Origin: Schistocerca nitens
Taxonomy: Eukaryota > Arthropoda > Insecta > Orthoptera > Acrididae
Length of the DNA: 64,000 nt
NCBI RefSeq assembly: GCF_023898315.1
Contig: NC_064621.1
Span: 540,723,383-540,787,382 of the forward strand
Direction of reading: 5' to 3'
The position numbers and the translations under genes are program-made. Positions 44,600 to 55,159 of this stretch are shown here, in pieces. Under the pieces are notes generated by a model. That model worked only from the letters and a program-made list of their open reading frames with translations. It was not told where the DNA came from and ran no database searches. How positions within the stretch are numbered: position 1 is the first letter of the stretch; the number at the start of each line of letters is the position of its first letter.

Positions 44600-45720
44600 G
44601 GCCACAACATACTGCTGGACAAATGCCAAGTACATGACATTAGAGGTACTGCACTAAAATGGTTCACATTGTACTTGAAGAACAGGAAGCAGAAAATACA
44701 AACAAGACATGAACTAAAGAAAAATACTAGGATATGTTTCTCAGATGCAGAAATTCGAAGAAAAAGAGGGAGGCCCTCAGGGATCCAGCCTTATTGGACC
44801 TAAACACTGAGTCACAAACAAATACTTTTTTTTTGCAGATGACACAAGCATCCTTATTACAGGGAACACCCCAAGTCAGTTATAAGTAGCTTTAAATAAA
44901 ACTACAGCACAGCTAAACAGATGGTTTGAGGGGAATTAACTACTGATAAACACACCTAAATTTGTGTTTAAAAGGTGATGCATGCAACACCAGTGTGTCA
45001 ATAAACTCCAACCAACTTTCGTCTTCTCTGGAAACATATGGCCTCAAAATAACTTCAAATGGCATACACATACAAACAAAATAAATGAAACACCAAAAAA
45101 ATATGTTATAGTCTATGATTAATCTCCATTAAAGAGATTTTTAGCACTGTCCAAATCGCCTACTTTGCTCAGTTCCATAGCATCCCACTGTATGAAATTA
45201 AATTCTGGGGTAATACACCACCTAGTTCACTTATTTTCCTAATCCAGAAAAGAACTGTAAAAGCAATGCAACATGCTGAACAAACATTCTTGCAAACCCT
45301 CTTTCAAAAGTTGTCAATCCTCCCACTTCCAGCCTACATCACTTCCACAATAAACAGTGGTATACAAATTTGCAATAGTCTTCCACATAAGATAAAACTC
45401 ATATCATCATTCACATACTTTTGTAAAACCCTAAGGGAATTCATACTAGATCATTGCTATTGCTTCTATTCAGTAGCAGAATTTTTAGAATGTTTGAGAT
45501 ACAAGAGACTTGAAAGAAGAACTTTTGTGGATAAAGCTAAAGTTTATGTATCTGCTGGAATAATATTGTATTTTTACTGTGCTGTGTTACTGTTTTGTTT
45601 TGTGTTTGTTCTGTGTTCCACAATCTGGAAAAATCCATTACTTTTTTTATTTATTTTACATTCTGATTGCTTTGAGGTACATACATTACACCATAGAGGT
45701 TGGACAAAAGTTCATTAATT
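44600..45720 (+). pseudogene. LINE reverse transcriptase, C-terminal half
   Basis: Plus-strand pieces: LDKCQVHDIRGTALKWFTLY and LKNRKQKIQTRHELKKN (palm), the catalytic LFFADDTSILITGNTPSQL near 44830, then AQFHSIPLYEIKFWGNTPPS, and QKRTVKAMQHAEQTFLQTLF with ICNSLPHKIKLISS. The last pieces follow the (I/L)QKR..R.I....... C-terminal pattern of Jockey-like LINEs. The frame shifts several times. The endonuclease and N-terminal reverse transcriptase are missing on the left. Confidence 0.7.
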
Positions 45721-46289
45721 TAAACATTGTTATATTTAGTATTATTATTTGCTAGAATCATTTGTATGATATTCATGTAAGCATATTTTACAACAGAAAA
45801 AATTGTTAAAATATGCATTTTACATAATTTTCTTTTGTTAAGTGTTATATGTTTAACATATAATACAATGCAGTTCAATATACCTCATGCAACTTGGCAC
45901 TTTTGCACTGTCATTTTTCAGTACTTGTATGTACATATTTACCAGGAGACAGCTTCTTGGCATCAGCTGTGCAGTATATTTACAAATTCAGTTTCCAAGA
46001 TACTGTGATACTGAGTAAAATTAGTTTTCCAGAGAATATAAGGTTACAGATTTTTAAAGATATGGTTTGTTAATGGCCTTGAAGTAACTTGCCACCCTCT
46101 TATTTTCCTTTTTTAGTATGCTCCTTTTTTACATACATGACAACCTCAAATATATAGAAACATGGTAGGACTAGGATCCTAAGTACTTTCAAGAACGGTT
46201 TACACGATTTTCAGCTGTTTGCATTTTTCATTATCCTCATAATGATTTTTATTTTGCGGCGTATGGAAGTGTGTGGCGACTGTTTTTTT
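45721..46289. other. AT-rich spacer between two LINE relics
   Basis: No motif was recognised. Confidence 0.35.
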
Positions 46290-47160
46290 AAGGTTTACCA
46301 CTAGCTTATTCCTCACAAACTACTCTGAAATCTTTTCCATTTTCGTCTTTGGCATATAGATTACGAGCCCTTTCGTTTTCACCTTCAACAAATATACTGG
46401 TACCGTCTGCAAATAGGACTGGTTCAGAGTGTTGAACATGTAGGGGCAAGTCATTTATGAAAACTAAGAAGAGAGAGGGACATAAAACTGAAACTTGCGG
46501 TACACCAAGGGTTAATGTGGAAGGTTTCCAGTGATAAGCTTGGAGTTTCTTTTTTTTTTTTTTTTTTTTTCCTTCTTCATATGTTTGACCTCTCTTATCT
46601 GAGAGCGATTTTCTAAGTAAGATTTCAGTCACTTGCTTGGAAGATCTCTTACACTAGAACACTCTAACTTTCTCAGAATAATTTCATGATCTATTAGATC
46701 AAAGGCTTTGGTTAAATCAAGGAGAACCCCTGAAACATTTCTGCGATTATCCCCTGCATATAAAATAAAATTTGCGAGGGTGAAAGTGGCTGTTTCAGTA
46801 CTGTGCTGTGGCCTGAAGCCATGTTGATATCCTGTTGTTTAAAAAGTTGGTTGACTGTGACAGAACTAATTTTTCAATGCTTTTTAAAAAGCCTGACGAC
46901 ATAGATCTATAGTTGACCATCTGCTACTGAGGACCGTTTTGTAACTTTTCCAGTTTTTAAGTGCTGCAGGAAGATACCACTTGATAGTGGATAATTGCAG
47001 ATGTCTAACAGGGATGTGTGTGTACATTCTGCCGATATTTTTATGATATAGTCTGGCATATTATCAACTCGAGCTGAACATTTATTTTTTAATGACTTAA
47101 TAGTGTGTAACAGTTCTTCCCTGCTGATTGGTCAAAAGAACACTGGAGTAACTCAATCTT
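46290..47160 (-). pseudogene. LINE reverse transcriptase fragment
   Basis: The minus strand, from high to low coordinates, contains IIAEMFQGFSLI (palm) and LPSK-LKSYLENRSQIREVKH. After an A-run (46551-46570 on the plus strand as T) come LTLGVPQVSVLCPSLFLVFI, NDLPLHVQH and VLFADGTSIFVEG. The catalytic Y/F-A-D-D box reads FADG, so the second Asp is lost. The frame is broken in several places. Confidence 0.65.
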
Positions 47161-47855
47161 CACAAAAAATTAAAAAAAAAAAACTGTATTTTGTTCAGTT
47201 AGATGTGGCCTGTTATTAAGTCTAAAGGACACAGTTACATTTACAAACAGCATATTTTCTCACGATACAGCTTCATTTAGCAACTAAAACTAGCTTCGGA
47301 GGTACTATATGTGAAACAATCATATTTTTTAAAAAATATCAAGTAATAACACTTTAAAACAATGATTTGTAAGCATCCAAAATTCTCAAAAATACCCTAC
47401 TTCTCACGTAATCACCCAATGAAATTACAGAATGATTGTTTGCAACAATGATAAATAAGTTAAAGCCTACAACTGACGATAACATTAAGAGTTTTTCGCG
47501 ACACTTGCGAATGTTAGAATTTTCGCAATACATCACAATTCAAATATGTTTTGATACAATCAGTGGAAGATTATGCAGAACTGATGCGAACAGTACAATA
47601 TGTATTTCAAATCGGCACACAGATCTCGCACACGCTGTCTCGCACAAAAGTAAATTCAGAAGTTGGCTTTTATATATAAATAAATGTGCAAATTGCACAG
47701 ATTTTTCATTTATTAGTCTCTGTGCCAACGTCCACAATGGCATGCCAAAGTAGAACACTGCAGCTTGAATTTAACAAAATCCCTAAAATGTGCAGCACCA
47801 ACAAAGCATGTTTCCGCCTGTTGCAGCCAACAATACACAAAAACTATGTATGTAC
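47161..47855. other. AT-rich DNA, nothing recognised
   Basis: No coding motif or repeat end was recognised between the LINE relic and the transposon end at 47856. Confidence 0.35.
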
Positions 47856-49200
47856 AGGTGATCAAAAAGTCAGTATTAATTTGAAAACTGAATAAATCAC
47901 AGAATAATGTAGATAGAGAAGTACAAATTGACCAAAAGTTCAAAAAATTTCCGACGGATGGCACTTCATCTGATCAGAATAGCAATAATTAGCAAAACAA
48001 AGTAAGACAAAGCAAAGATGATGATCTTTACAGGAAATGCCCAATATGTCCACCATCATTCTTCAACAATAGCTGTAGTCGAGGAAAATGTTGTGAACAG
48101 CACTGTAAAGCATGTCCAGAGTTATGGTGAGGCATTGGCGTCGGATGTTGTCTTTCAGCATCCCTAGAGATGTCGGTCGATCACGATACACTTGCGACTT
48201 CAGATAACCCCAAAGCCAATAATCGCACGTACTGAGGTCTGGGGACATGGGAGGCCAAGCATGACAAAAGTGGCGGCTGAGCACACGATCACCACCAAAC
48301 GACGCTTGCAAGAGATCTTGCATGCGTCTAGCAATATGGGGTGGAGCGCCATCCTGCATAAACATTGTACATTCCAGCAGGTGTTTATCAGCCAGGCTCA
48401 GGACGGTGCGATTCTGTAACATATCGGCGTACCTCTCACCCGTCACGGTAGCAGTTACAAAACCAGAATCACGCATTTCGTCGAAGAAAAAAGGCCCTAT
48501 AACAGTAGATGTGGTAAATCCAACCCATACCGTGACTTTCTCGTCATGCAATGGACTTTCCATAACCGTTTTACGATTTTCGGTAGCCCAAATTCTGTAG
48601 TTGTGGGCGTTGACAGACCCTTGGAGCATGAAATGAGCTTTGTTGGTCCACAACACGTTACTCAACCAATCATCATCTTCCGCCGTCTTTTGAAATGCCC
48701 ACACAGCAAATGCCCTCCACTTCACTAAATCGCCAGGTAACATTTCATGATGCCGATGGATTTTGTACGGATAGCATCGGAGGGTACGCTTCAGTGCCAA
48801 CAAAACAGTGGTGTATGGAATGCCGATGTGATGTGCGACTGCACGAGCGCCGACTTCCCCGTGCATAGACGAACCCGCTACAGTCTCCATTTCTTCCTGA
48901 ACTGTCTCAGCAGCATTACGCCTTGTGCTGGGGTCAGCCACTATGGGGTCTATCGTCTAAACAACCCGTGGCTTCAAACTTCGAAATCACTCTCGCCACA
49001 GCTGCATTTGTCAACGGACCTTTACCCATTCGAATCCCCTTCCTATGGCGATAGGATTGTAACGCTGAACTAGCACATTCCCCATTCTGATAATACTGCT
49101 TCAATAAAAGCGTATTACTTTGTGTCTTGGTGCTCAAAACTAGAACAACCAACTGTCCACCACATAAAATAACATTCAGAATTTTCTAATTATGATAGGA
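47856..49200 (-). mobile_element. mariner/Tc1-type transposon, 5' end truncated
   Basis: The left end ('acaggtgatcaaaaagtcag' at 47856) is the terminal repeat of a family I recognise, and its 3' non-coding region runs to 48060. The matching inverted copy is not seen on the right. There the sequence changes near 49200 and a 40-A run follows. Confidence 0.65.
48063..49152 (-). pseudogene. mariner/Tc1-type transposase with frameshift and lost catalytic Asp
   Basis: The helix-turn-helix half is at 49152-48934 (CASSALQSYRHRKGIRMGKG, then ATGCLDDRPHSG). After a one-base frame change near 48940 a 292-residue frame holds the catalytic core: LWTNKAHF, MQDGAPPHIARRMQDLL and PPMSPDLSTCDYWLWGYLKS. In relatives the first motif is W-(T/S)-DEAHF. 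Here the Asp is Asn (TNK), so the active site is incomplete even without the frameshift. The protein is related in layout to the transposases at 12305 and 52721. Confidence 0.8.
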
Positions 49201-49225
49201 CGGACTATTTGACAACCGAAAACAT

Positions 49226-49226
<1 letters not shown>

Positions 49227-49266
<40 letters not shown>
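49227..49266. repeat. 40-nt poly(A) run
   Basis: An uninterrupted run of A on the plus strand lies between the truncated transposon and the Pmvk 3' region. On the Pmvk sense strand it is poly(T), so it is not that gene's tail. It may mark the 3' end of a plus-strand retroposed fragment. Confidence 0.95.
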
Positions 49267-49269
<3 letters not shown>

Positions 49270-49275
49270 AAACAT

Positions 49276-49594
49276 TTTATTAAAATCTTTTTTGCACAGT
49301 TCAAACAGTACATTTTAACACTATACACTTTATTACAAAAAATGTTTTTCCAGTGCCTTGCATAAATACTACCAAGAATTTATGGAATGTCTGCCTAAAA
49401 AACCTAAAATTTCAAATGTACCGCAATCTTATACCTGAACAATGCTACCGCTGATGCATCAAATGATCAAATGAATTTACAACCAGTATCTTTAACAATG
49501 GTCACACTACATCATTTTATGCCTGAAGGAGGTTTTAGGCAAAAGACAAGATGAATGGCTGAACACTTATTCTATAATTTGCGCCAGAAGGTTG
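49276..49594 (-). other. Pmvk: probable 3' UTR of Pmvk
   Basis: This follows the Pmvk stop codon on the minus strand. Two AATAAA hexamers (49329-49334 and 49276-49281, minus strand) are candidate polyadenylation signals. The cleavage site is not determined. Confidence 0.5.
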
Positions 49595-49746
49595 TCATCG
49601 AGTCACTGAAGTTGCAGAGTTCACCCACTGCACGATGTTCTGTAAAATAGCTTCTATTTCTTCTGTGCCTTTACCATTATTGGAAATTGTCCAGTTCCAA
49701 TCAGTAATGGAATCAAGGCCACACTCAGATTCAGCATCATCAATAC
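49595..49746 (-). CDS. Pmvk: phosphomevalonate kinase, last coding exon
   Basis: Phosphomevalonate kinase turns mevalonate 5-phosphate plus ATP into mevalonate 5-diphosphate in the isoprenoid pathway. This exon starts after an acceptor ('catgtgacag') and encodes GIDDAESECGLDSITDWNW, then a helix-forming tail ending SATSVTR and a TGA stop. The G-x-DDAESECGLD block is the signature of the animal PMVK C-terminus. The exon begins with the last two bases of the Gly codon and joins in phase to the exon at 60424-60579. Coding length is 152 nt. A mariner-type relic lies about 400 bp downstream. Confidence 0.93.
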
Positions 49747-50249
49747 CTGTCACATGAAATGAAGCACATCGCTTATATTGAATTTGCATGGATAATGGGA
49801 TAAAATCTGTAATATTTAATGATTTCAATCTTTAATGTCATGGGAATTTTACAACAAAATAACTTTGACATTGTACATATAAAGTGAGAACAAGCGACCA
49901 CTCACCTGCACCGGTACTCTGAAAAACGGTAACTTCACTATCTAAACAGGACAGAAGCTTGAAAGATAGTGCAATTATTAGTTATTCATTTGAGTCCATG
50001 TGCCATTTATTATTCCACTGGAGGGAACTAGTTGCCTGCCACTTTTGTATGCTAACAATCACTCATTTATATAAGCACAAACTAGATGTTTTTGTCTAAT
50101 GGCTCGTAGAGTTATAAACAGAAGATAAGGAGTAAACACTAAAATAAATAAATAAAAAAATAACAATAACTTACAGTTTAAAATCAATGAGAAAATAATA
50201 TATATTACAGAAAATTAAAGCAAATTGTTGTATGTTATAAAACAAGAAA

Positions 50250-51115
50250 GTGGAGAAGGTAGCCAAGTATAACAACATACAAATCAAAGATGGAGGTAGA
50301 ATAATAGCAAGTCCTCATGAATTAGCAAGTTTTGTACGTGATTATTTCTCTGGTATTTCAGAGAAGCTGCAGCAACATCTTCTTAAAACACATGTAGCAC
50401 CCACAAAGATTTACACATCACAATGATTTGTTTCCCTCAAATGAGGAAGACAGTACAATGATCAAAAAAGTTAGGAGTCAGCAGGCATAGATAAGGCTCC
50501 CGTCTCTGTTCCGAAGGCATGCGTACTTGTACACAGCATACAAGCACCATCAATTAACACAATGAATGAGTCCCTTAATTCAGGTGTTTTTCCCAGAGTA
50601 CCAAATGCATGCATGATTGGTGCCCTTACTGAAGTAAGGTAACATGGAAAGTACAGAAAACTACAGGCCAATTTCACTGCAGCCTTCATTCTCTAAAGTA
50701 ACTTAAGCTATCATCAAAGAGAGATTACTAAGGTACATGAGTAAATACAGCCTCGTCAGTGAAGCAAAATTTGATTCCCGAAATGGGAGAGGTACAATAT
50801 TGGTCATTGCAGAGTTCACAAAAGTGTTACTTGAAGCTTCTGATAGGGATGATTGTGTTACAGGCATTTTCTTAGACTTGTCCGTGACTTCTGACAATGT
50901 TGTCCATAAAATATTATCGAGCAAGCCATAGGCACTACGTCCATAAAATATTATCGAGCAAGCCATAGGCGCTACGTATAAGAGGAATGCATATGTCTGG
51001 TTTCAGTCTTACCTGGAAAACAGTGTGCAAATGGTGGACATAATTCACTTGTCTGATGATGATAAATTTTTAGTAAAACAATTGTTAGACAAATGAAACT
51101 ATATGGTTCCTGAGG
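50250..51115 (+). pseudogene. LINE reverse transcriptase fragment
   Basis: Plus-strand pieces read SPHELASFVRDYFSGISEKL, then KKLGVSR-like ESAGIDKAPVSVPKACV, then SLNSGVFPRVPNACMIGALT. These are the start of a LINE reverse transcriptase palm. LVSEAKFDSRNGRGTILVI and GIFLDLSVTSDNVVHKIL (in place of FLDL.KAFD.VDH.IL) follow, and then a piece with WFQSYLENSVQMV. A 37-bp tandem duplication (50904-50977) interrupts the frame. The catalytic box is not reached. Confidence 0.65.
50904..50977. repeat. 37-bp tandem duplication inside the LINE relic
   Basis: The unit at 50904-50940 is repeated at 50941-50977 with one mismatch. It is a local duplication in decayed coding sequence. Confidence 0.95.
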
Positions 51116-51150
51116 CCTTTTCAAGTCTCAAACATCTATGGTATACACAT

Positions 51151-51341
51151 GCAGACTGAAGCGAAGAATGAAAATTTCTACCGAGGTCAGGATTTGAACC
51201 TGCGTCTCCTGCTCCTTTCAGTTGCGCACAACCATTGTGCTAGGGTGACAGAGTGTTAGCACATCTGCATAGTGAGCAGGAGACCTGGGTTCGATTCCTG
51301 GCCTTGGTACACAATTTTATTTGTCGCTTCAGTCTGCATGT
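51151..51341. repeat. palindromic element with two opposed tRNA-like B boxes
   Basis: Arms of about 65 bp (51151-51215 and 51277-51341) are inverted repeats, from 'catgcagactgaagcga' inward to 'ctcctgctc'. Each arm carries a B-box-like motif: GATTTGAACC on one side, GGTTCGATTCC on the other. A-box-like sequence lies in the centre. I recognise the family as a short dispersed locust repeat. It encodes no protein. Confidence 0.8.
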
Positions 51342-51731
51342 ATGAGATGCCTCTTGTAAGAGTTGTTATGTGCATTTTCTCTGGTGTTTCAGTAGATATT
51401 TTCAATTTTGTTTTTGCATTGTGTAGCTGGAGCCAGCACCGGACATTCCATTTCGGAAACTGTTAGGAAATTCCATATTCCTAGATCCACAGTGTCAAGA
51501 GTATGCTGAGAATACCAAATTTCAAGCATTAGCTCTCACCACGGACAACACAGAGGATGACAACAATCATTTAACAACTGAGAGCAGCAGCATTTGTGTA
51601 GAGTTGTAAGTGCTAATGGACAAGCAACACTGAGTAAATAAATGCAGAAATCAATTTTAGACGTACTACGAATGTATGTGCAGTGAAATTTGGCATTAAT
51701 TGACTATGGCAGCAGACAACCCATGTGAGTG

Positions 51732-52405
51732 CCTTCGCTCTTGCAGCGCCTCTCCTGGGATTGTGACCATACTGGCCGGACCTTAGACGACTGGAAGACT
51801 GTGGCCTGTTTAAATGTGTTGGTAAGAACTGATGGTAGGGTTTGAGTGTAGTGCAGACCCCATGAGCCATGGATCCAAGTTGTCAACAAGGCACTGTGCA
51901 AGCTGGTGGTAGATCCATAATGGTGTGGGCTGTGTTTTCATGGAATGGATGGATCCTCCAATGGATCCAACTGAACCAATCATTGACTGGAAATGGTTAT
52001 ATTAGACTACTTGGAGATCATTTGAAGCTATTCATGGACTTCATTTTCCCAAACAACAATGAAATTTTTATGGATAACAACGCACCATGTCACTGGGGCA
52101 CAACAGTTCATGATTGGTTTGAAGAACATTTTAGACAATTCGAGTGAATGACTTCACCACCCAGATCACCCAACAAGAATCCCATTGTACATTTATGGAC
52201 ATTATTGAGAGGTCAGTTCGTGCACAAATTCCTACACTGGCAACATTTTCACAATTATGGACAACTATAGAGGCAGGATGGCTCAATATCTCTGCTGGGG
52301 ATTTCCAACAACTTGTTGAGTCCATGCCATGTCACGTTGCTACACTACGCTGGACAAAAGGTGGTCTGACACAATATCTCGAGGTATCCCAAGACTTTTG
52401 TCACC
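51732..52405 (+). pseudogene. Tc1-like transposase, catalytic part
   Basis: The plus strand shows a LDDWKTV-like TTGRLWP start, then GGRSIMVWAVFSWNGWILQW, GNGYIRLLGDHLKLFMDFIF and EIFMDNNAPCHWGTTVHDWF with the second catalytic Asp. After a stop (52144) come an SPPRSPN-like segment and MPCHVATLRWTKGGLTQY. The helix-turn-helix half is missing on the left. Its first 59 bp recur inside the SINE at 54706-54764. A related but more decayed copy is at 61540-61990. Confidence 0.75.
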
Positions 52406-52415
52406 TCTGTGTATA

Positions 52416-53993
52416 CAGGGTGTTACAAATAGGTATGGCCAAACTTTCAGGAAACATTCCTCACACACAAATAACGAAAAGATGTTATGTGGACATGTGT
52501 CCGGAAACGCTTAATTTCCATGTTAGAGCTCATTTTAGTTTCGTCAGTATGTACTGTACTTTCTCGATTCACCGCCAGTTGGCCCAATTGAAGGAAGGTA
52601 ATGACTTCGGTGCTTGTGTTGACATGCGACTCATTGCTCTACAGTACTAGCATCGAGCACATCAGTACGTAGCATCGACAGGTTAGTGTTCATCACAAAC
52701 GTGGTTTTGCAGTCAGTGCAATGTGTACAAAGGCAGAGTTGGCAGATGCCCATTTGACGTATGGATTAGCATGGGGCAATAGCCGTGGCGCGATACGTTT
52801 GTATCGAGACAGATTTCCAGAAAGAAGGTGTCCTGACGGGAAGACGTTCGAAGCAATTGATCGGCGTCTTAGGGAGCACGGAACATTCCAGCCTATGACT
52901 TGCGACTGGGGAAGACCTAGAACGACGAGGACACCTGCAATGGGCGAGGAAATTCTTCGTGCAGTTGACGATAACCCTAATGTCAGCGCCAGAGAAGTTG
53001 CTGCTGTACAAGGTAACATTGACCACGTCACTGTATGGAAAGTGCTACGGGAGAACCAGTTGTTTCCGTACCATGTACAGCGTGTGCAGGCACTATCAGC
53101 AGCTGATTGGCCTCCATGGGTACACTTCTGCGAATGGTTCATCCAACAATGTGTCAATCCTCATTTCAGTGCAAATGTTCTCTTTATGGATGAGGCTTCA
53201 TTCCAACGTGATCAAATTGTATATTTTCACAATCAACATGTGTGGGCTGACGAGAATCCGCGCGCAATTGTGCAATCACGTCATCAACGCAGATTTTCTG
53301 TGAATGTTTGGGCAGGAATTGTTGGTGATGTCTTGATTGGGCCCCATGTTCTTCCACCTACGCTCAATGGAGCACGTTATCATGATTTCATACGGGATAC
53401 TTTACCTGTGCTGCTAGAACATGTGCCTTTACAAGAACGACACAACATGTGGTTCATGCACGATGGAGCTACTGCACATTTCAGTCGAAGTGTTCGTACG
53501 CTTCTCAACAACAGATTCGGTGACCGATGCATTGGTAGAGGCGGACCAATTCCATGGCCTCCACGCTCTCCTGACCTCAACCCTCTTGACTTTCATTTAT
53601 GGGGGCATTTGAAAGCTCTTGTCTACGCAACCCCGGTACCAAATGTAGAGACTCTTCGTGCTCGTATTGTGGACGGCTGTGATACAATACGCCATTCTCC
53701 AGGGCTGCATCAGCGCATCAGGGATTCCATGCGACGGAGGGTGGATGCATGTATCCTCACTAACAGAGGACATTTTGAACATTTCCTGTAACAAAGTGTT
53801 TGAAGTCACGCTGGTACGTTCTGTTGCTGTGTGTTTCCATTCCATAATTAATGTGATTTGAAGAGAAGTAATAAAATGAGCTCTAACATGGAAAGTAAGC
53901 GTTTCTGGACACATGTCCACATAACATATTTTCTTTCTTTGTGTGTGAGGAATGTTTCCTGAAAGTTTGGCCATACCTTTTTGTAACACCCTG
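52416..53993 (+). mobile_element. apparently intact mariner/Tc1-type transposon
   Basis: This 1578-bp element has inverted terminal arms of about 122 bp (52416-52537 and 53872-53993), flanked by TATA on both sides. It contains one uninterrupted transposase frame. It sits between the Tc1 relic and a LINE, inside the Pmvk intron, and has a sister copy at 12103-13685. Confidence 0.93.
52721..53791 (+). CDS. mariner/Tc1-type (DUF4817-like) transposase, full length
   Basis: The frame gives 356 residues from the first ATG after the left arm. Residues 1-60 (AELADAHLTYGLAWGNSRGA, then RRCPDGKTFEAIDRRLREHG) match the helix-turn-helix region called DUF4817 in insect transposases. A second DNA-binding unit (NPNVSAREVAAVQGNIDHVT) follows. 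The catalytic core has FMDEASFQRD, MHDGATAHFSRSVRTLLNN and WPPRSPDLNPLDFHLWGHLK, so all three Asp are present. I count 36 residues between the second and third. It ends GHFEHFL shortly before the right arm. It would cut and paste the element at TA sites. Confidence 0.92.
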   Translation: MCTKAELADAHLTYGLAWGNSRGAIRLYRDRFPERRCPDGKTFEAIDRRLREHGTFQPMTCDWGRPRTTRTPAMGEEILRAVDDNPNVSAREVAAVQGNIDHVTVWKVLRENQLFPYHVQRVQALSAADWPPWVHFCEWFIQQCVNPHFSANVLFMDEASFQRDQIVYFHNQHVWADENPRAIVQSRHQRRFSVNVWAGIVGDVLIGPHVLPPTLNGARYHDFIRDTLPVLLEHVPLQERHNMWFMHDGATAHFSRSVRTLLNNRFGDRCIGRGGPIPWPPRSPDLNPLDFHLWGHLKALVYATPVPNVETLRARIVDGCDTIRHSPGLHQRIRDSMRRRVDACILTNRGHFEHFL

Positions 53994-55110
53994 TATAAAT
54001 GACTTTCCAGGTAAGGTAAGACATGGACCAAAAGTTCTCTTTGTCAATGACACCAGCATCATAGCCACTCATAAAACATCAGAACTTGTATTACAGAGAG
54101 CAAATGAAATCCTCAAGTATGTTTATTATTGGGCAGTATGTAATAAATTTGTGTTGAACATATACAAAGCAAACAGTATGTACTTCACCACTTCACCATA
54201 AAGAAGGGAAGAAACTCTGTCACTTTAAGCAAAGATGATAAATCTAAATATTGTGTAGCAAACACGGAGTTTTTAGGAATGAACATTGATTGTCAGCTAA
54301 CATGAAATGAACATACAAAGATATGCAAAACAACATACAAACATACAAAGGGAATGTCAGCAGATGTTATGGTCTTAGGGTGTTAGCATCAGTTTGTAAC
54401 AACCACTGTATTGTGGTGACATACTATGCCTGCATACACTCAAGTCTTCTCTTTGGGATTCTTTTCTGGCGATCAAAGGCAGCTACATGGCCTCAGTTTT
54501 CAACTGCAGAAAAGGGCCATAAGAATAATAAGTGAAGTAGCAATCTGACTCACTCTAAAGAGCTATTTAAAAAGTTGGGCATCCTTACTGCATCAAGTGA
54601 GAACATGTACCAATTTGTGGTTCGTAGCAGGCCAGAGTGGCCGAACGGTTCTGGGCGCTACAGTCTGGATCCGTGCGACTGCTACGGTCTCAGGTTCGAA
54701 TCCTACCTTTGCTCTTGCAGCGCCTCTCCTGGGCTTGTGACCATACTGGCCGGACCTTAGACGAAGTGTGTGATGTCCTTAGGTTAGGTATGTTTAAGTA
54801 GTTCTAAGTTCTAGGGGACTGATGGCCTTAGAAGCTAAGTCCCATGGTGCTCAGAGCCATTTGAACCATTTTGTGGTTCATATCAGGGAAAATATTACTC
54901 AATGCTGCACTAACAGTTTTATAGATAATCATGGAACAAGAGCCAGTTTGGAATTACATTTACTGAGAAAAAAAACCTCAAATCAGCATATTATATCGGG
55001 GATAAATTGTAAAATAAATTATCAATGGTAATGAAAAAGATTACTAAACTACATCTGTTTAAAAAGATAGCTAAAACATTCTTCATAAGTAATGCATATT
55101 ACACAATCAA
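53994..55110 (+). pseudogene. LINE reverse transcriptase C-terminal part, split by a SINE
   Basis: The plus strand starts INDFPGKVRHGPKVLFVNDT, where the catalytic A-D-D has become V-N-D. It continues RANEILKYVYYWAVCNKFVL, then broken frames with a QKRAIRII-like segment near 54510. After the SINE (54624-54869) come NSFIDNHGTRASLELHLLRK and the C-terminus near 55100. The mariner-type element cut it off from its N-terminal part, or that part is lost. Confidence 0.65.
54624..54869 (+). repeat. chimeric tRNA-derived SINE carrying a Tc1 fragment
   Basis: The SINE belongs to the family at 30431-30625 and is flanked by a 10-bp duplication 'tttgtggttc' (54614-54623 and 54870-54879). The tRNA-like head has A box 'gagtggccgaacggttct' and B box GGTTCGAATCC. 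Right after the B box, the family's usual segment is replaced by 59 bp (54706-54764) that match 51732-51790 of the Tc1 relic with two mismatches. The normal SINE body then resumes at 'gtgtgtgatgtcc'. Confidence 0.9.
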
Positions 55111-55159
55111 AGATTACTTAGATGACAGAGTAGTGGATAGTAATGGAAGGGTAAACAAC

